DNA of 39,035 nt from JBBPXY01 sp038200435 (GCA_038200435.1 JBBPXY010000084.1:1-39035), one strand, 5' to 3'. Counted from the stretch's first letter, positions 7,248 through 15,968 are shown. Notes: generated from the sequence alone by a model not told the origin. Numbers and translations are program-made.

Positions 7248-7934
7248 ATGGCCAAGTCCGACGCTACCGTTCTCGACGCTGCTCACCGCGATCCCTCCGG
7301 CTCGCGCTCGACCCGCCGCCTGCGCCGCACGGGCCAGGTCCCGGGCGTGGTCTACGGGGGCACCGACGAGCCGACGGCCTTCCAGGTCGAGGCGCGCACT
7401 CTGCGCCGCGCGCTCGCCCACACGGGAGCGGTCATCGAGCTCCACCTCGACGGTAACTCGAATCCGGTGCTCGTCAAGGACGTGCAGCGCCACCCGGTCA
7501 CGGGTGACGCCATGCACATCGACTTCCTGCGCGTCCGCCTCGATCGCGCCATCCAGGCGATCGTCGTGCTCGAGCTGATCGGCACCGAAGATTCGCCCGG
7601 CGTCAAGAGCGGCGGAGTCATGGAGCAGATCAACCGCGAGTTCACGATCGAGGCTCTCCCCGGGGACATCCCCGATCAGCTCGAGCACGATGTCTCGACG
7701 CTCGAGATGCACGACACCGTGACCCTCGAAGCGATCACTCCGCCGCCCGGCGTCACGCTCGTGGACGATCCCGAGACCGTCGTCGTGACCGTGACGCCCC
7801 CGCGCCTCGAGATCGAGCCCGAGACGGACATCGAGCAAGAGACCGAGCTGGTGGGCGACGCCGACAAGGCAGACGCCGAAGGCGACTCCGACGGCGACAC
7901 GGGCGCCGGCGAGTCTCAGACTCCCGAAGGCTGA
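7248..7934 (+). CDS. rplY: Ribosomal protein bL25 (Ctc type)
   Basis: 228 aa: an N-terminal 5S rRNA-binding bL25 domain (about 1-95; RRLRRTGQVPGVVYGG is diagnostic) followed by the TL5/Ctc beta domain (about 100-190; HIDFLRVRLDRAIQAIVVL, LEMHDTVTLEAITPPPGVTLVDDPETVV). The last 35 residues are a very acidic, probably disordered tail (DADKADAEGDSDGDTGAGES). It sits on the 5S RNA in the large subunit. It is followed after 7 nt by pth, the conserved actinobacterial pairing of two translation functions. Confidence 0.95.
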   Translation: MAKSDATVLDAAHRDPSGSRSTRRLRRTGQVPGVVYGGTDEPTAFQVEARTLRRALAHTGAVIELHLDGNSNPVLVKDVQRHPVTGDAMHIDFLRVRLDRAIQAIVVLELIGTEDSPGVKSGGVMEQINREFTIEALPGDIPDQLEHDVSTLEMHDTVTLEAITPPPGVTLVDDPETVVVTVTPPRLEIEPETDIEQETELVGDADKADAEGDSDGDTGAGESQTPEG

Positions 7935-7941
7935 TCATCTC

Positions 7942-8523
7942 GTGCGCCTGCGCGGCGCCCCCGCCCTCGACTGGCTGATCGTCGGGCTGGGCAACCCGGG
8001 TTCGCAATACGCGGGGACCCGTCACAACATCGGCTTCGAGGTGGCCCAAGCTCTCGGCGAGCGCTGGGATCTTCCGCGGGCCAGGAGCAAGTACGGCGGC
8101 CTCCTCACCGAGGGCCGCACCGGCCCGAGCGGGCCGCGAGTCGCCCTTCTGCTTCCGCAGACCTACATGAACGAGGCGGGCCGGTCGGCCGGCCCGGCCC
8201 GCGGCGCCTACCGGCTCGAGCTCGACCGGGTCGTGGTGGTCCACGACGAGATCGACGTGCCGTTCGGTGAGGTGCGTACACGGCTGGGCGGCGGGTTGGC
8301 GGGTCACAACGGCCTCAAGTCGCTCAAGGCGGAGTTCGGGGGCGCCGACTTCTGGCGTGTGCGCGTGGGCGTCGGGCGCCCGGACTCGACCGGCCCCGAG
8401 GTGGTCGCGGGCTATGTCCTCGGACGTTTCCGCGAGCCCGCGGCCGAGGTGGCGCAGCTCGTCGCACAAGCCCGCGAGGAGACCGAGCGGTTGGTGCTCG
8501 GAGCGCCCGAGAGCGAGGCGTAG
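7942..8523 (+). CDS. pth: Peptidyl-tRNA hydrolase
   Basis: 193 aa from GTG 7942. It releases peptides from prematurely dropped peptidyl-tRNA. Seen: LIVGLGNPGSQYAGTRHNIGF (catalytic His in RHN, substrate Asn in GNPG), LLPQTYMNEAGRSAGP (second Asn), VVVHDEIDVPFGEVR (catalytic Asp) and GLAGHNGLKSL (third Asn). All active-site residues are present. It is cotranscribed with rplY (7-nt gap). A GC-rich hairpin with a short T run (8541-8565) follows the stop codon. Confidence 0.96.
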   Translation: MRLRGAPALDWLIVGLGNPGSQYAGTRHNIGFEVAQALGERWDLPRARSKYGGLLTEGRTGPSGPRVALLLPQTYMNEAGRSAGPARGAYRLELDRVVVVHDEIDVPFGEVRTRLGGGLAGHNGLKSLKAEFGGADFWRVRVGVGRPDSTGPEVVAGYVLGRFREPAAEVAQLVAQAREETERLVLGAPESEA

Positions 8524-8540
8524 ACTCGAAGGCCAGCACC

Positions 8541-8565
8541 CGGCCGCGCTCCCGCGCGGTCGTTT
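8541..8565 (+). terminator. Hairpin after pth, in the mfd leader
   Basis: A 9-bp stem (8541-8549 with 8554-8562, one G-T pair) closes a TCCC loop and is followed by TTT. It may terminate rplY-pth. Because a TAGACT box overlaps the pth stop codon (8521-8526), it would also fall in the 5' leader of mfd. Confidence 0.5.
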
Positions 8566-8580
8566 GTGCTGCCCTCCACC

Positions 8581-11500
8581 ATGCTCCGTTCGCTCCTTGC
8601 CTACGCCGAAGATGACCCGGACCTTCTCCGGCTGGCCGGAGAAGGGGGCCGCGCGTTCGTCTCGCAGGCGCTGCGGCCCTTCCTTGTCGCGGCGCTGGCC
8701 GAGCACGCCGGTGACGACGCGGCGCTGGTGGTCGCGGGCGACGACCGCTCGGCCCGCGACCTCGCGGCCGACCTGCGCGCGTGGCTGCATCCCCGCCCCG
8801 TGCGCCTCTATCCCTCGCGCGGGGTCACCTACGAGTCGCACCTGGCGCCGCCTCCTCACCTCGTCGGTCTGCGGATCGCGGCGCTCGACTCGCTGCTCGA
8901 GCGCCACGCTGCGACGGAGGCGCCGGTCGTGGTCGTCAGTGCCGTCGCGCTGTCGGAGAAGGTGCCCGACCCGGCGCTGCGCCCCCACGGGTTCACGCTG
9001 ACCAAGGGCGAGCTGCTCGACCTCGACGAGACCTCGGCCGATCTCGTGGCGGCGGGCTACGAGCGTGTCGAGCAGGTGGAGGACCGCGGGCAGTTCGCCG
9101 TCCGCGGCGGGCTGCTCGACCTCTACCCGGCGACGGAGGACCGCGCGATCCGCGTAGACCTGTTCGGCGATGAGATCGAGTCACTGCGTTGGTTCTCCAC
9201 GTTCACACAGCGGTCGCTGGGTGATGCGGAGTCGGTCGAGGTCGCGCCCGCCGCCGAGCTTGCCGCCGAACATCGAGAGCTCGCGGAGATAGCCGCACTC
9301 GAGGATGCTTCCGAGCGCCCAGGGCACCGCGCGCCGCAGGCGGGCGGTCTAATCGCGGAGCTGCTCCCAGTCGATCAGTTCCGCTCCTTCCTCGACCTCG
9401 TGCCGGAGAGCGCCGCCGTGCTCATCGCCGCCGAGGAGGAGCTCGAGCCGGCTCTCGCCGACCACTGGCAGGACGTCTGCGCGGCCTTCCACGACACTGA
9501 CGCGCATCACCTCTATGTGCCGCCGGCCGAGATCTCCTCGGCGCTCGCGGCGCGCGCCGGCGCGAGGTTGTCCTCGATGGACCAGGATCAACCCTTCCAG
9601 TTCCGCGCGCAGGCCGCCGATGTCGCCGCGCGCTCGGTGAAGGACGCGGAGCCCGAGCTCGAGAAGCTCGTGCGCTCGGGCTACCGGACGATCGCCGCCT
9701 TCGCCCAGCGCGGCGAGGGCGAGCGTGCGGCCTACAACCTCGGGCGGCTCAAGGCGCAGTGGATGAACGGCGGCGCCGCCCCCATCCAGCCGGGGTTGCG
9801 CTTCGGCCAGGCCCGCCTGCGCGAAGGCTTCATCTCTCCTCAGTTCAAGCTCGCCGTGCTCCCCGAGCACCGCCTGTTCCGCCGTCGCAGCGCCGCGCGA
9901 CCCGAGCGTGGCCGCGGCGGCAAGCGCGGCGCTCTGCGCTCCTTCGCCGACCTGCGCACGGGCGACATCGTGGTGCACGAGGACCACGGCATAGCCCGCT
10001 TCGCCGGCTTCGAGACGAAGACCGTCGCCAATGTCACGCGCGACTACCTCTACCTCGAGTACCAGGGCGACGACCGCGTCTTCGTGCCCTCGGAGCAGCT
10101 CGCGAAGATCTCCCGCTACGTCGGTGCCGGCGGATCGCATCCGCCGCTCTCGAAGCTCGGCGGGACCCGCTGGGATCAGATGAAGGCGCGGGCGCGGCGC
10201 GCCGCCCAGGAGATGGCGGGGGAGCTGCTCGGTCTCTACGCCGAGCGCCGCCGCCGCGAGGGCGTCGCCTTCGAGCCCGATTCCGACTGGCAGAGGGAGT
10301 TCGAGGACCGGTTCCCCTATACCGAGACGCCCGACCAGCGTGAGGCAATCGACCGCGTCAAGGCCGACATGGAGACGCCGCGCCCGATGGACCGGCTCAT
10401 CTGCGGCGATGTCGGCTACGGCAAGACCGAGGTCGCGCTGCGGGCGGCGTTCAAGGCGGCGAACGCCGGCAAGCAGGTGATGGTGCTCGTGCCGACGACC
10501 ATCCTCGCCCAGCAGCACTACGGCACGTTCGCCGAGCGGCTGAAGGACTATCCGTTCACGATCGAGCACGTTTCGCGCTTCCGCCCCGCCGCGGAGCAGA
10601 AGACGGCGATCAAGGGCTTCACCGAAGGACGTGTCGACATCCTCATCGGCACCCACCGGCTGCTCTCGCGTGATGTGCGGCCGAAGGATCTCGGGCTCCT
10701 GGTGGTCGACGAGGAGCAGCGCTTCGGCGTCAAGCAGAAGGAGCTGCTGCGCCAGCTCAAGCTGAAGGTCGATGTGATCTCCATGTCGGCCACGCCGATC
10801 CCCCGCACGCTGCAGATGTCGCTGGCCGGCGTGCGCGACATCTCGGTGATCGAGACCCCGCCCGAGGGCCGGCGGCCGGTGAAGACCTACGTCGGCGAGT
10901 ACGACGAGGAGCTCGTCCGTCAGGCGATCGAGCGGGAGATCGCGCGCGGGGGACAGGCGTTCTTCCTCCACAACCGCGTCGAGACGATCGACGAGACCGC
11001 AGAGCGGCTGCGCGGCCTGTGCCCCAAGGCGCGGTTCGAGGTGGCCCACGGCCAGCTCGACGAGAAGGCTCTCGAGGAGCGGATGCTGCGGTTCCTTCGC
11101 GGCGAGGCCGACGTGCTCGTCTGCACGAGCATCATCGAATCGGGCATCGACATCCCGCAGGCCAACACGCTGATGGTCGAGCGAGCCGACACCTTCGGGT
11201 TAGCCCAGCTCTACCAGATCCGCGGCCGCGTCGGGCGCTCGCGTGAGCGCGCGTACGCCTACCTCCTGTATCCGAGCGCCGCCGCGCTCACCCCCGACGC
11301 CGCGCAGCGCCTCTCTGCCCTGTCTGACTACACGGAGCTCGGGGCCGGCTTCAAGATCGCCATGCGCGACCTCGAGATCCGTGGGGCCGGCAACCTGCTG
11401 GGCGACGAGCAGTCGGGTCACGTCGCTGCGCTCGGCTTCGAGCTCTACATGCAGATGCTCGACGAGGAGGTGGCGCGCCTTGGCGGTGAGGAGGAGGGCG

Positions 11501-11967
11501 AGGACTTCGAGCCCGTCCGGCTCGACGTGAACGTCGACGCCTACGTGCCCTCGGACTACATCCCCTACGAGCAGGCCAAGATCGACGTGCACCGGCGGAT
11601 CTCCGGCGCGCGAGAGGTGGCCGACCTCGGCGTGCTGCGCGAGGAGCTCGAGGACCGCTTCGGCGAGCCGCCGGAGCCGCTGCTCAACCTCCTCGCGCTG
11701 CAGCAGGCGCGCATCAAGCTGGGCCAAGCCGGGGCCACGATGGTCTCCTTCCGCTCGGGCCGGCTGGCGGTCACGCCGATCGAGCTCGACTCCGTGCGAG
11801 CCAAGCGCATCCGGGAGGAGATCCCCGAAGCTTTGTACGAGTCGGGTAAGTCACAGCTCTCGATGCGCGTGCCGGACGACCCCCTCGAGCGCTTTCCGGC
11901 CGTCATCAGGGCGGCCGACGTGCTCCTCGCGGTCACGCGCGAGGGCGCGCCTGCCGTCGCCGCCTAG
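8581..11967 (+). CDS. mfd: Transcription-repair coupling factor
   Basis: 1128 aa from ATG 8581; GTG 8566 is possible but overlaps the hairpin tail. Mfd binds stalled RNA polymerase, pushes it off and recruits UvrA. Domains in order: UvrB-homology region (EDRGQFAVRGGLLDLYPA near 165), a CarD-like RNA-polymerase interaction domain (LRTGDIVVHEDHGIARFAGF near 458), RecG-like helicase with Walker A GDVGYGKTEVALRAA near 608, the DEEQRFG box near 710, SATPIPRTLQMSLAG, and helicase C with QIRGRVGRSRERAYAYLLY, then the C-terminal D7 domain. All motifs are intact. An overlapping TAGACT at 8521 is its candidate -10, giving a leader of about 45 nt. Confidence 0.96.
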   Translation: MLRSLLAYAEDDPDLLRLAGEGGRAFVSQALRPFLVAALAEHAGDDAALVVAGDDRSARDLAADLRAWLHPRPVRLYPSRGVTYESHLAPPPHLVGLRIAALDSLLERHAATEAPVVVVSAVALSEKVPDPALRPHGFTLTKGELLDLDETSADLVAAGYERVEQVEDRGQFAVRGGLLDLYPATEDRAIRVDLFGDEIESLRWFSTFTQRSLGDAESVEVAPAAELAAEHRELAEIAALEDASERPGHRAPQAGGLIAELLPVDQFRSFLDLVPESAAVLIAAEEELEPALADHWQDVCAAFHDTDAHHLYVPPAEISSALAARAGARLSSMDQDQPFQFRAQAADVAARSVKDAEPELEKLVRSGYRTIAAFAQRGEGERAAYNLGRLKAQWMNGGAAPIQPGLRFGQARLREGFISPQFKLAVLPEHRLFRRRSAARPERGRGGKRGALRSFADLRTGDIVVHEDHGIARFAGFETKTVANVTRDYLYLEYQGDDRVFVPSEQLAKISRYVGAGGSHPPLSKLGGTRWDQMKARARRAAQEMAGELLGLYAERRRREGVAFEPDSDWQREFEDRFPYTETPDQREAIDRVKADMETPRPMDRLICGDVGYGKTEVALRAAFKAANAGKQVMVLVPTTILAQQHYGTFAERLKDYPFTIEHVSRFRPAAEQKTAIKGFTEGRVDILIGTHRLLSRDVRPKDLGLLVVDEEQRFGVKQKELLRQLKLKVDVISMSATPIPRTLQMSLAGVRDISVIETPPEGRRPVKTYVGEYDEELVRQAIEREIARGGQAFFLHNRVETIDETAERLRGLCPKARFEVAHGQLDEKALEERMLRFLRGEADVLVCTSIIESGIDIPQANTLMVERADTFGLAQLYQIRGRVGRSRERAYAYLLYPSAAALTPDAAQRLSALSDYTELGAGFKIAMRDLEIRGAGNLLGDEQSGHVAALGFELYMQMLDEEVARLGGEEEGEDFEPVRLDVNVDAYVPSDYIPYEQAKIDVHRRISGAREVADLGVLREELEDRFGEPPEPLLNLLALQQARIKLGQAGATMVSFRSGRLAVTPIELDSVRAKRIREEIPEALYESGKSQLSMRVPDDPLERFPAVIRAADVLLAVTREGAPAVAA

Positions 11968-11979
11968 CGTGCTCTTCGC

Positions 11980-11985
11980 TAGCAT
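11980..11985 (+). promoter_or_regulatory. -10 box of the PpiC-type foldase gene
   Basis: TAGCAT, 8 nt before GTG 11994. Supports the GTG start. Confidence 0.55.
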
Positions 11986-11993
11986 CGCGGCGC

Positions 11994-13349
11994 GTGCACA
12001 CTCTTCGACGGCTGCTCCTGGCGCTAAGCGCCTTTTTTGTGCTTTGTCTCGGCCTCGCCGCGTGCGGCGGGGTGCCGGGCAACAGCGTGGCCAAGGTCGG
12101 CGGCGAAACGATCACCAAGGACCAGTTCAACCACTGGCTCGGGGTGGCCGCAAAGGCCAACTCGCAGAGCACTCCGGGCCAAGCCGCCGTCGTGCCCGAT
12201 GCTCCGACGTTCAAGAACTGCATCGCCAACCTCGTCAAGACGACGCCCAAGCCCGCCCAGGGGCAGCCCAAGCCGAGCACGGTGCTGTTCAAGCAGCAGT
12301 GCCAGACGCAGTACGACGGCTTGAAGAACCAGGTGCTCCAGTTCCTCATCCAGTCGCAGTGGGTGACGGGGGAGGCCAAGGATCAGGGCGTGACGGTCTC
12401 CGACGCCGACGTGCAGAAGAGCTTCCAGGCGGCTAAGAAGCAGAACTTCAAGACCGAGGCCGACTTCCAGAAGTTCCTCACGACCAACGGCCAGTCGCTG
12501 CAGGACATCCTCTTCCGCTTCCGCCTCGACCTCACGCGCAAGAAGCTCACGGACAAGATCACCAAGGGCAAGTCGACGGTGACGCCCGCGCAGATCACGC
12601 AGTACTACAACTCGCACAAAGCGCAGTTCGGTCAGCCCGAGCGCCGCGACCTGCAGGTGGTGCTGACCAAGACCAAGGCACGCGCCGACGCCGCCAAGAA
12701 GGCGCTCGAGGGCGGAGCGAGCTTCAAGGAAGTCGCCAAGAAGTACTCGGTCGACCAGCAGAGCAAGGCCACGGGCGGGCTTCTGAAGGGCGCGATCCGG
12801 GGCCAGCAGGACCAGGGGCTCGACAAGGTCGCCTTCTCGGCGCCGAAGGGCAAGCTCCAGGGTCCCGTCAAGGCTCAGTTCGGCTTCTACCTCGTCAATG
12901 TCAAGAAGATCACCCCGGCCAGCCAGCAGCCGCAGGCGGCGGTCGAGGCGCAGATCAAGCAGCAGCTCACGTCCACCGGGGCGCAGACCGCACTGACGAA
13001 GTTCCAGAAGATCTTCGAGAAGAAGTGGGTCGCCAAGACCGACTGCCGCAAGGGCTTCCTCGTCCCCGGCGTCTGCAAGAACGCGCCGAAGAAGCCGGCT
13101 ACGCCCGGCGTCGGCCAGCAGCAGGCGCCGCAGCAGGGCGCACCGCAGCAGGTGCCCCAGCAGGGTGCGCCGCAGCAGGTGCCCCAGCAGGGTGCGCCGC
13201 AGCAGGTGCCCCAGCAGGGTGCGCCGCAGCAGGGTGCGCCGCAGCAGGTGCCTCAGCAGGGTGCGCCGCAGCAGGTGCCCCAGCAGGGTGCGCCGCAGCA
13301 GGGTGCGCCGCAGCAGGTGCCTCAGCAAGCGCCCCCACCCGCTCCGTAA
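11994..13349 (+). CDS. SurA/PrsA-like peptidyl-prolyl isomerase lipoprotein with Gln/Pro repeat tail
   Basis: 451 aa from GTG 11994. The N-terminus is a lipoprotein signal (HTLRRLLLALSAFFVLCLGLAAC, lipobox LAAC, Cys near residue 24). A SurA_N-like helical chaperone region (about 30-200) follows, then a parvulin rotamase domain (about 205-310: RRDLQVVLTKTKARADAAKK, GGASFKEVAKKYSVDQ, GPVKAQFGFYLVNVKK). It folds exported proteins at the outer face of the membrane. The last 80 residues are a repeat tail built of QQGAPQQVP units, probably disordered. A hairpin plus T6 lies inside its signal-peptide codons. The position between mfd and mazG is typical for the actinobacterial gene. Confidence 0.9.
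   Translation: MHTLRRLLLALSAFFVLCLGLAACGGVPGNSVAKVGGETITKDQFNHWLGVAAKANSQSTPGQAAVVPDAPTFKNCIANLVKTTPKPAQGQPKPSTVLFKQQCQTQYDGLKNQVLQFLIQSQWVTGEAKDQGVTVSDADVQKSFQAAKKQNFKTEADFQKFLTTNGQSLQDILFRFRLDLTRKKLTDKITKGKSTVTPAQITQYYNSHKAQFGQPERRDLQVVLTKTKARADAAKKALEGGASFKEVAKKYSVDQQSKATGGLLKGAIRGQQDQGLDKVAFSAPKGKLQGPVKAQFGFYLVNVKKITPASQQPQAAVEAQIKQQLTSTGAQTALTKFQKIFEKKWVAKTDCRKGFLVPGVCKNAPKKPATPGVGQQQAPQQGAPQQVPQQGAPQQVPQQGAPQQVPQQGAPQQGAPQQVPQQGAPQQVPQQGAPQQGAPQQVPQQAPPPAP
12020..12038 (+). terminator. Terminator-like hairpin inside the signal-peptide codons
   Basis: GGCGC-TAA-GCGCC followed by TTTTTT, starting 26 nt after the start codon of the foldase and 52 nt after the mfd stop. It has the form of an intrinsic terminator. 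It could end mfd transcripts or attenuate the foldase. The 5-bp stem is short. Confidence 0.4.
13131..13322 (+). repeat. Tandem in-frame repeats (QQGAPQQVP)
   Basis: Six 27-bp units and two 15-bp half units, all in frame within the foldase C-terminus. Copies are nearly identical in DNA sequence; synonymous CCC/CCT and GGC/GGT differences mark a higher-order period of 69 bp present nearly twice. This indicates recent slippage or unequal crossing over. Confidence 0.9.
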
Positions 13350-13353
13350 GCCG

Positions 13354-14121
13354 TTGACGAGCGGCGCGCACGCGCTCGCCGAGCTCGACCAGCTGACCCG
13401 GCGCCTGCGCCGCGAGTGCCCCTGGGATCGCGAGCAGGACGAGCGCTCGATCGTGCCGCATACCGTCGAGGAGGCCTACGAGCTGGCCGACGCCGCGCAC
13501 AGCGGCGATGACGCGAAGATGCTCGACGAGCTCGGAGACGTGCTCTTCCAGGTGCACTTCCTCTCGCTGCTGCTCGAGGAGCGCGGGGCCGGCGACCTCG
13601 CCGCTGTCGCCGATCACTGTGGCGCGAAGCTGATCCGCCGCCATCCGCACGTCTTCGGCGAAACCGAAGTCGGCGATGCCGCCGAGGTGCTACGCAACTG
13701 GGATCAGATCAAGAGCGGCGAGGCCGGCCGGGAGAAGGGGCTCTTCGCCGAGGTGCCGGAGAATCTGCCCGCGCTGCTTCACGCCCGCAAGATTCAGAGG
13801 CGGGCCGCCTCGAGCGGCTTCGACTTCGCGGGCGCCGAGGCCTCGTTGCAATCGGTGCGCGATGAGCTCGACGAGCTCGCCGAAGCCGGAGAGGACCGCG
13901 ACGCTGCCTTCCACGAAGTGGGCGACGTGCTGTTCGCGACGGTCAACGTCGCCCGCAAGCTGAAGGTCGATCCGGAGCTGGCCCTGCGGGCGGCGAGCGG
14001 GCGGTTCCGTGGCCGGCTCGAGGCCGCCGAGGCGCTGGCCGCATCGGCAGGGCAGTCGTGGCAGGATCTCTCTCCCGACGAGCAGCTCGGGCTCTACGTC
14101 CGCGCCCGCCTCGATGACTAA
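13354..14121 (+). CDS. mazG: Nucleoside triphosphate pyrophosphohydrolase
   Basis: 255 aa from TTG 13354, 4 nt after the foldase stop; upstream frames read through the repeat tail and are rejected. It hydrolyses (aberrant) NTPs to NMP and pyrophosphate. Seen: tandem MazG domains. The first has CPWDREQDERSIVPHTVEEAYELADA, ELGDVLFQVHFLSLLLEE and RHPHVFG (EExxE and ExxD metal sites); the second has HEVGDVLFATVNVARKL with fewer acidic ligands. NWDQIKSGE is the usual inter-domain motif. Coupled to the foldase and followed by eno, the standard actinobacterial order. Confidence 0.93.
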   Translation: MTSGAHALAELDQLTRRLRRECPWDREQDERSIVPHTVEEAYELADAAHSGDDAKMLDELGDVLFQVHFLSLLLEERGAGDLAAVADHCGAKLIRRHPHVFGETEVGDAAEVLRNWDQIKSGEAGREKGLFAEVPENLPALLHARKIQRRAASSGFDFAGAEASLQSVRDELDELAEAGEDRDAAFHEVGDVLFATVNVARKLKVDPELALRAASGRFRGRLEAAEALAASAGQSWQDLSPDEQLGLYVRARLDD

Positions 14122-14126
14122 TTCCA

Positions 14127-14148
14127 CAACCTCGGCCGCGAAGGCCGC
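14127..14148 (+). other. Hairpin between mazG and eno
   Basis: An 8-bp stem with one mismatch (CCTCGGCC with GGCCGCGG) around a GCGAA loop just after the mazG stop. No T run. It may stabilise or separate the transcripts. Confidence 0.35.
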
Positions 14149-14172
14149 GGAATCAATCATCCAAGCATCCCC

Positions 14173-15447
14173 ATGAGCGCAATCGAGCACGTCCACGCCC
14201 GCGAGATACTCGACTCGCGCGGCAACCCGACCGTCGAGGTCGAGCTGAGCCTGCGCTCGGGCGCGTGGGGCCGGGCGGCGGTGCCTTCGGGGGCCTCCAC
14301 GGGGGAGTTCGAGGCCACCGAGCTGCGTGACGGGGGCGAGCGCTACGGCGGCAAGGGAGTCATCCGGGCGGTCGAGAACGTCAACGGCGAGGTAGCCCGG
14401 GCGATGAAGGGCCGCGACGCGAGCAACCAGAGCGCACTCGACCGCGCCTTGATCGAGCTCGACGGCACTCCCAACAAGTCACGGCTGGGCGCCAACGCCA
14501 CTCTCGCCGTCTCGCTCGCCGCCGCGCACGCTTCCGCCGCGGAGGAGCGCCAGCCACTCTGGCGCTACCTCGGGGGCGAGGCCGCGCACGTGCTACCCGT
14601 GCCGATGATGAACGTGCTGAACGGCGGCGCCCACGCGGACAACCACGTTGACTTCCAGGAGTTCATGGTCGTTCCGGTCGGGGCCGAGAGCTTCTCGGAG
14701 GCCCTGCGGATGGGCACGGAGGTCTTCCATCACCTCAAGCGCACCTTGTCGCGAGCCGGGTTCTCCACCGCCGGGGGTGACGAGGGCGGCTTCGCGCCCG
14801 ACTTCGAGTCCAACGAGGCAGCGCTGACGATGCTGATGGAAGCGATCGGCGCATCCGGCTACGCGCCCGGCAGCCAGGTGGCTATCGCTCTCGACCCCGC
14901 GACGAGCGAGCTCTATGAAGGCGACCGTTACGTGCTCGAGCACGAGGGGCGCTCTCTCTCCTCGGAGGAGATGGCGGGCTACTGGGCCGAGCTCGCCGGC
15001 CGGTACCCGATCGTCTCGCTCGAGGACGGGATGGACGAGGAGGATTGGGACGGCTGGAAGACGCTCACCGAGCGACTCGGCGAGCGGGTCCAGCTTGTCG
15101 GAGACGATCTCTTCGTGACGAGCTCCGAGCGCCTGCGCCGCGGCATCGAGCTCGGTGTCGGCAACTCGATCCTGATCAAGGTAAACCAGATCGGCACGCT
15201 CACCGAGACCCTCGACGCGGTTCGCATTGCGCGCGAGAACGGCTACACCGCGGTGATGTCGCATCGCTCCGGCGAGACCGAGGATGTCACGATCGCCGAT
15301 CTGGCGGTGGCGACGGGATGTGGTCAGATCAAGACGGGCGCGCCGTCGCGCTCGGATCGCGTGGCGAAGTACAACCAGCTCCTGCGCATCGAAGAAGCCT
15401 TGGGCGACGACGCGGCGTATCCCGGGCGCAGCGTCTTTAGCGTCTGA
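14173..15447 (+). CDS. eno: Enolase
   Basis: 424 aa, full length. It interconverts 2-phosphoglycerate and phosphoenolpyruvate. Seen: REILDSRGNPTVEVEL at the start, GANATLAVSLA, AGDEGGF-type loop (TAGGDEGGFAPDF), metal ligands in IALDPATSELY, SLEDGMDEEDW and LVGDDLFVT, the catalytic Lys in ILIKVNQIGTL, and SHRSGETED near the end. All catalytic residues are present. It starts at ATG 14173 with no clear ribosome binding site. Followed by ftsB, as in most Actinobacteria. Confidence 0.97.
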   Translation: MSAIEHVHAREILDSRGNPTVEVELSLRSGAWGRAAVPSGASTGEFEATELRDGGERYGGKGVIRAVENVNGEVARAMKGRDASNQSALDRALIELDGTPNKSRLGANATLAVSLAAAHASAAEERQPLWRYLGGEAAHVLPVPMMNVLNGGAHADNHVDFQEFMVVPVGAESFSEALRMGTEVFHHLKRTLSRAGFSTAGGDEGGFAPDFESNEAALTMLMEAIGASGYAPGSQVAIALDPATSELYEGDRYVLEHEGRSLSSEEMAGYWAELAGRYPIVSLEDGMDEEDWDGWKTLTERLGERVQLVGDDLFVTSSERLRRGIELGVGNSILIKVNQIGTLTETLDAVRIARENGYTAVMSHRSGETEDVTIADLAVATGCGQIKTGAPSRSDRVAKYNQLLRIEEALGDDAAYPGRSVFSV

Positions 15448-15559
15448 GCAGGGCTTTCTCCGCCGCGGGCGCTGGCATGCTCGCGGTTGCATGCGCCTGC
15501 GCACGCAAGATCGCTCGCAGCAGGAAGGAAAGGGCAGAGGTCGAACGAAGGGGGCGGGG

Positions 15560-15949
15560 ATGCCTCCTGCGACGACCCGAACTGCGTCCGCCCGCGCTGC
15601 CGCGTCCCCCTCCGGGAGGCGGGTGGTGGTGCGCTCCTCGAGCCGCCGCGCGAACTCCGCCGACCTCGCGCTTCACATCCGCTGGGACCGCGTCGCGCGC
15701 ATGGCGCTGCTCTTCGTGCTGCTCGGCGTGCTCGCCCTGTACGTGCAGCCGGCGCGCAACTACCTCTCGACGTGGAACACTGCCTCGAACTCGCGCGCTC
15801 ACCTGCAGCAGCTGCAGCGCGAGCACAAGGCGCTGCTGGCCCAGCGCAAGTCGCTTCGTGACCCGCGGACCCTTGAGCACGCGGCGCGATCGCTCGGCAT
15901 GGTGCGTCCCACCGAGCGCTCCTACGTGGTGCGCGGCCTCCCCCGCTAA
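15560..15949 (+). CDS. ftsB: FtsB/DivIC septum formation initiator
   Basis: 129 aa from ATG 15560, chosen because GGGGGCGGGG precedes it and nothing family-like lies upstream. A basic, Ser/Ala-rich cytosolic N-terminus of about 45 residues comes first, then one membrane helix (MALLFVLLGVLALYV, about 50-65). An extracytoplasmic coiled coil follows (RAHLQQLQREHKALLAQRKSL), with ARSLGMVRPTERSYVVRG matching the C-terminal FtsB/DivIC motif. It bridges FtsQ and FtsL in the divisome. The eno-ftsB adjacency supports the call. Confidence 0.88.
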   Translation: MPPATTRTASARAAASPSGRRVVVRSSSRRANSADLALHIRWDRVARMALLFVLLGVLALYVQPARNYLSTWNTASNSRAHLQQLQREHKALLAQRKSLRDPRTLEHAARSLGMVRPTERSYVVRGLPR

Positions 15950-15968
15950 GGGACTAAAACGCCGTTGA

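Noticed and set aside
9349..11049. 566-codon open frame antisense to mfd
   Set aside because: Shadow of a conserved helicase gene; high third-position GC leaves few stops on the other strand, and the translation resembles no protein.
13131..13322. Regular repeats that could be taken for a CRISPR array
   Set aside because: There are no unique spacers; units are contiguous, in frame and encode QQGAPQQVP.
12024..13328. 434-codon antisense frame with Leu/Arg repeats
   Set aside because: Mirror of the foldase gene; its repeats are the reverse reading of the Gln/Pro tail.
15477..15968. 163-codon frame overlapping ftsB
   Set aside because: Out of frame with the clear FtsB protein; Arg/Ser/Ala-rich shadow.
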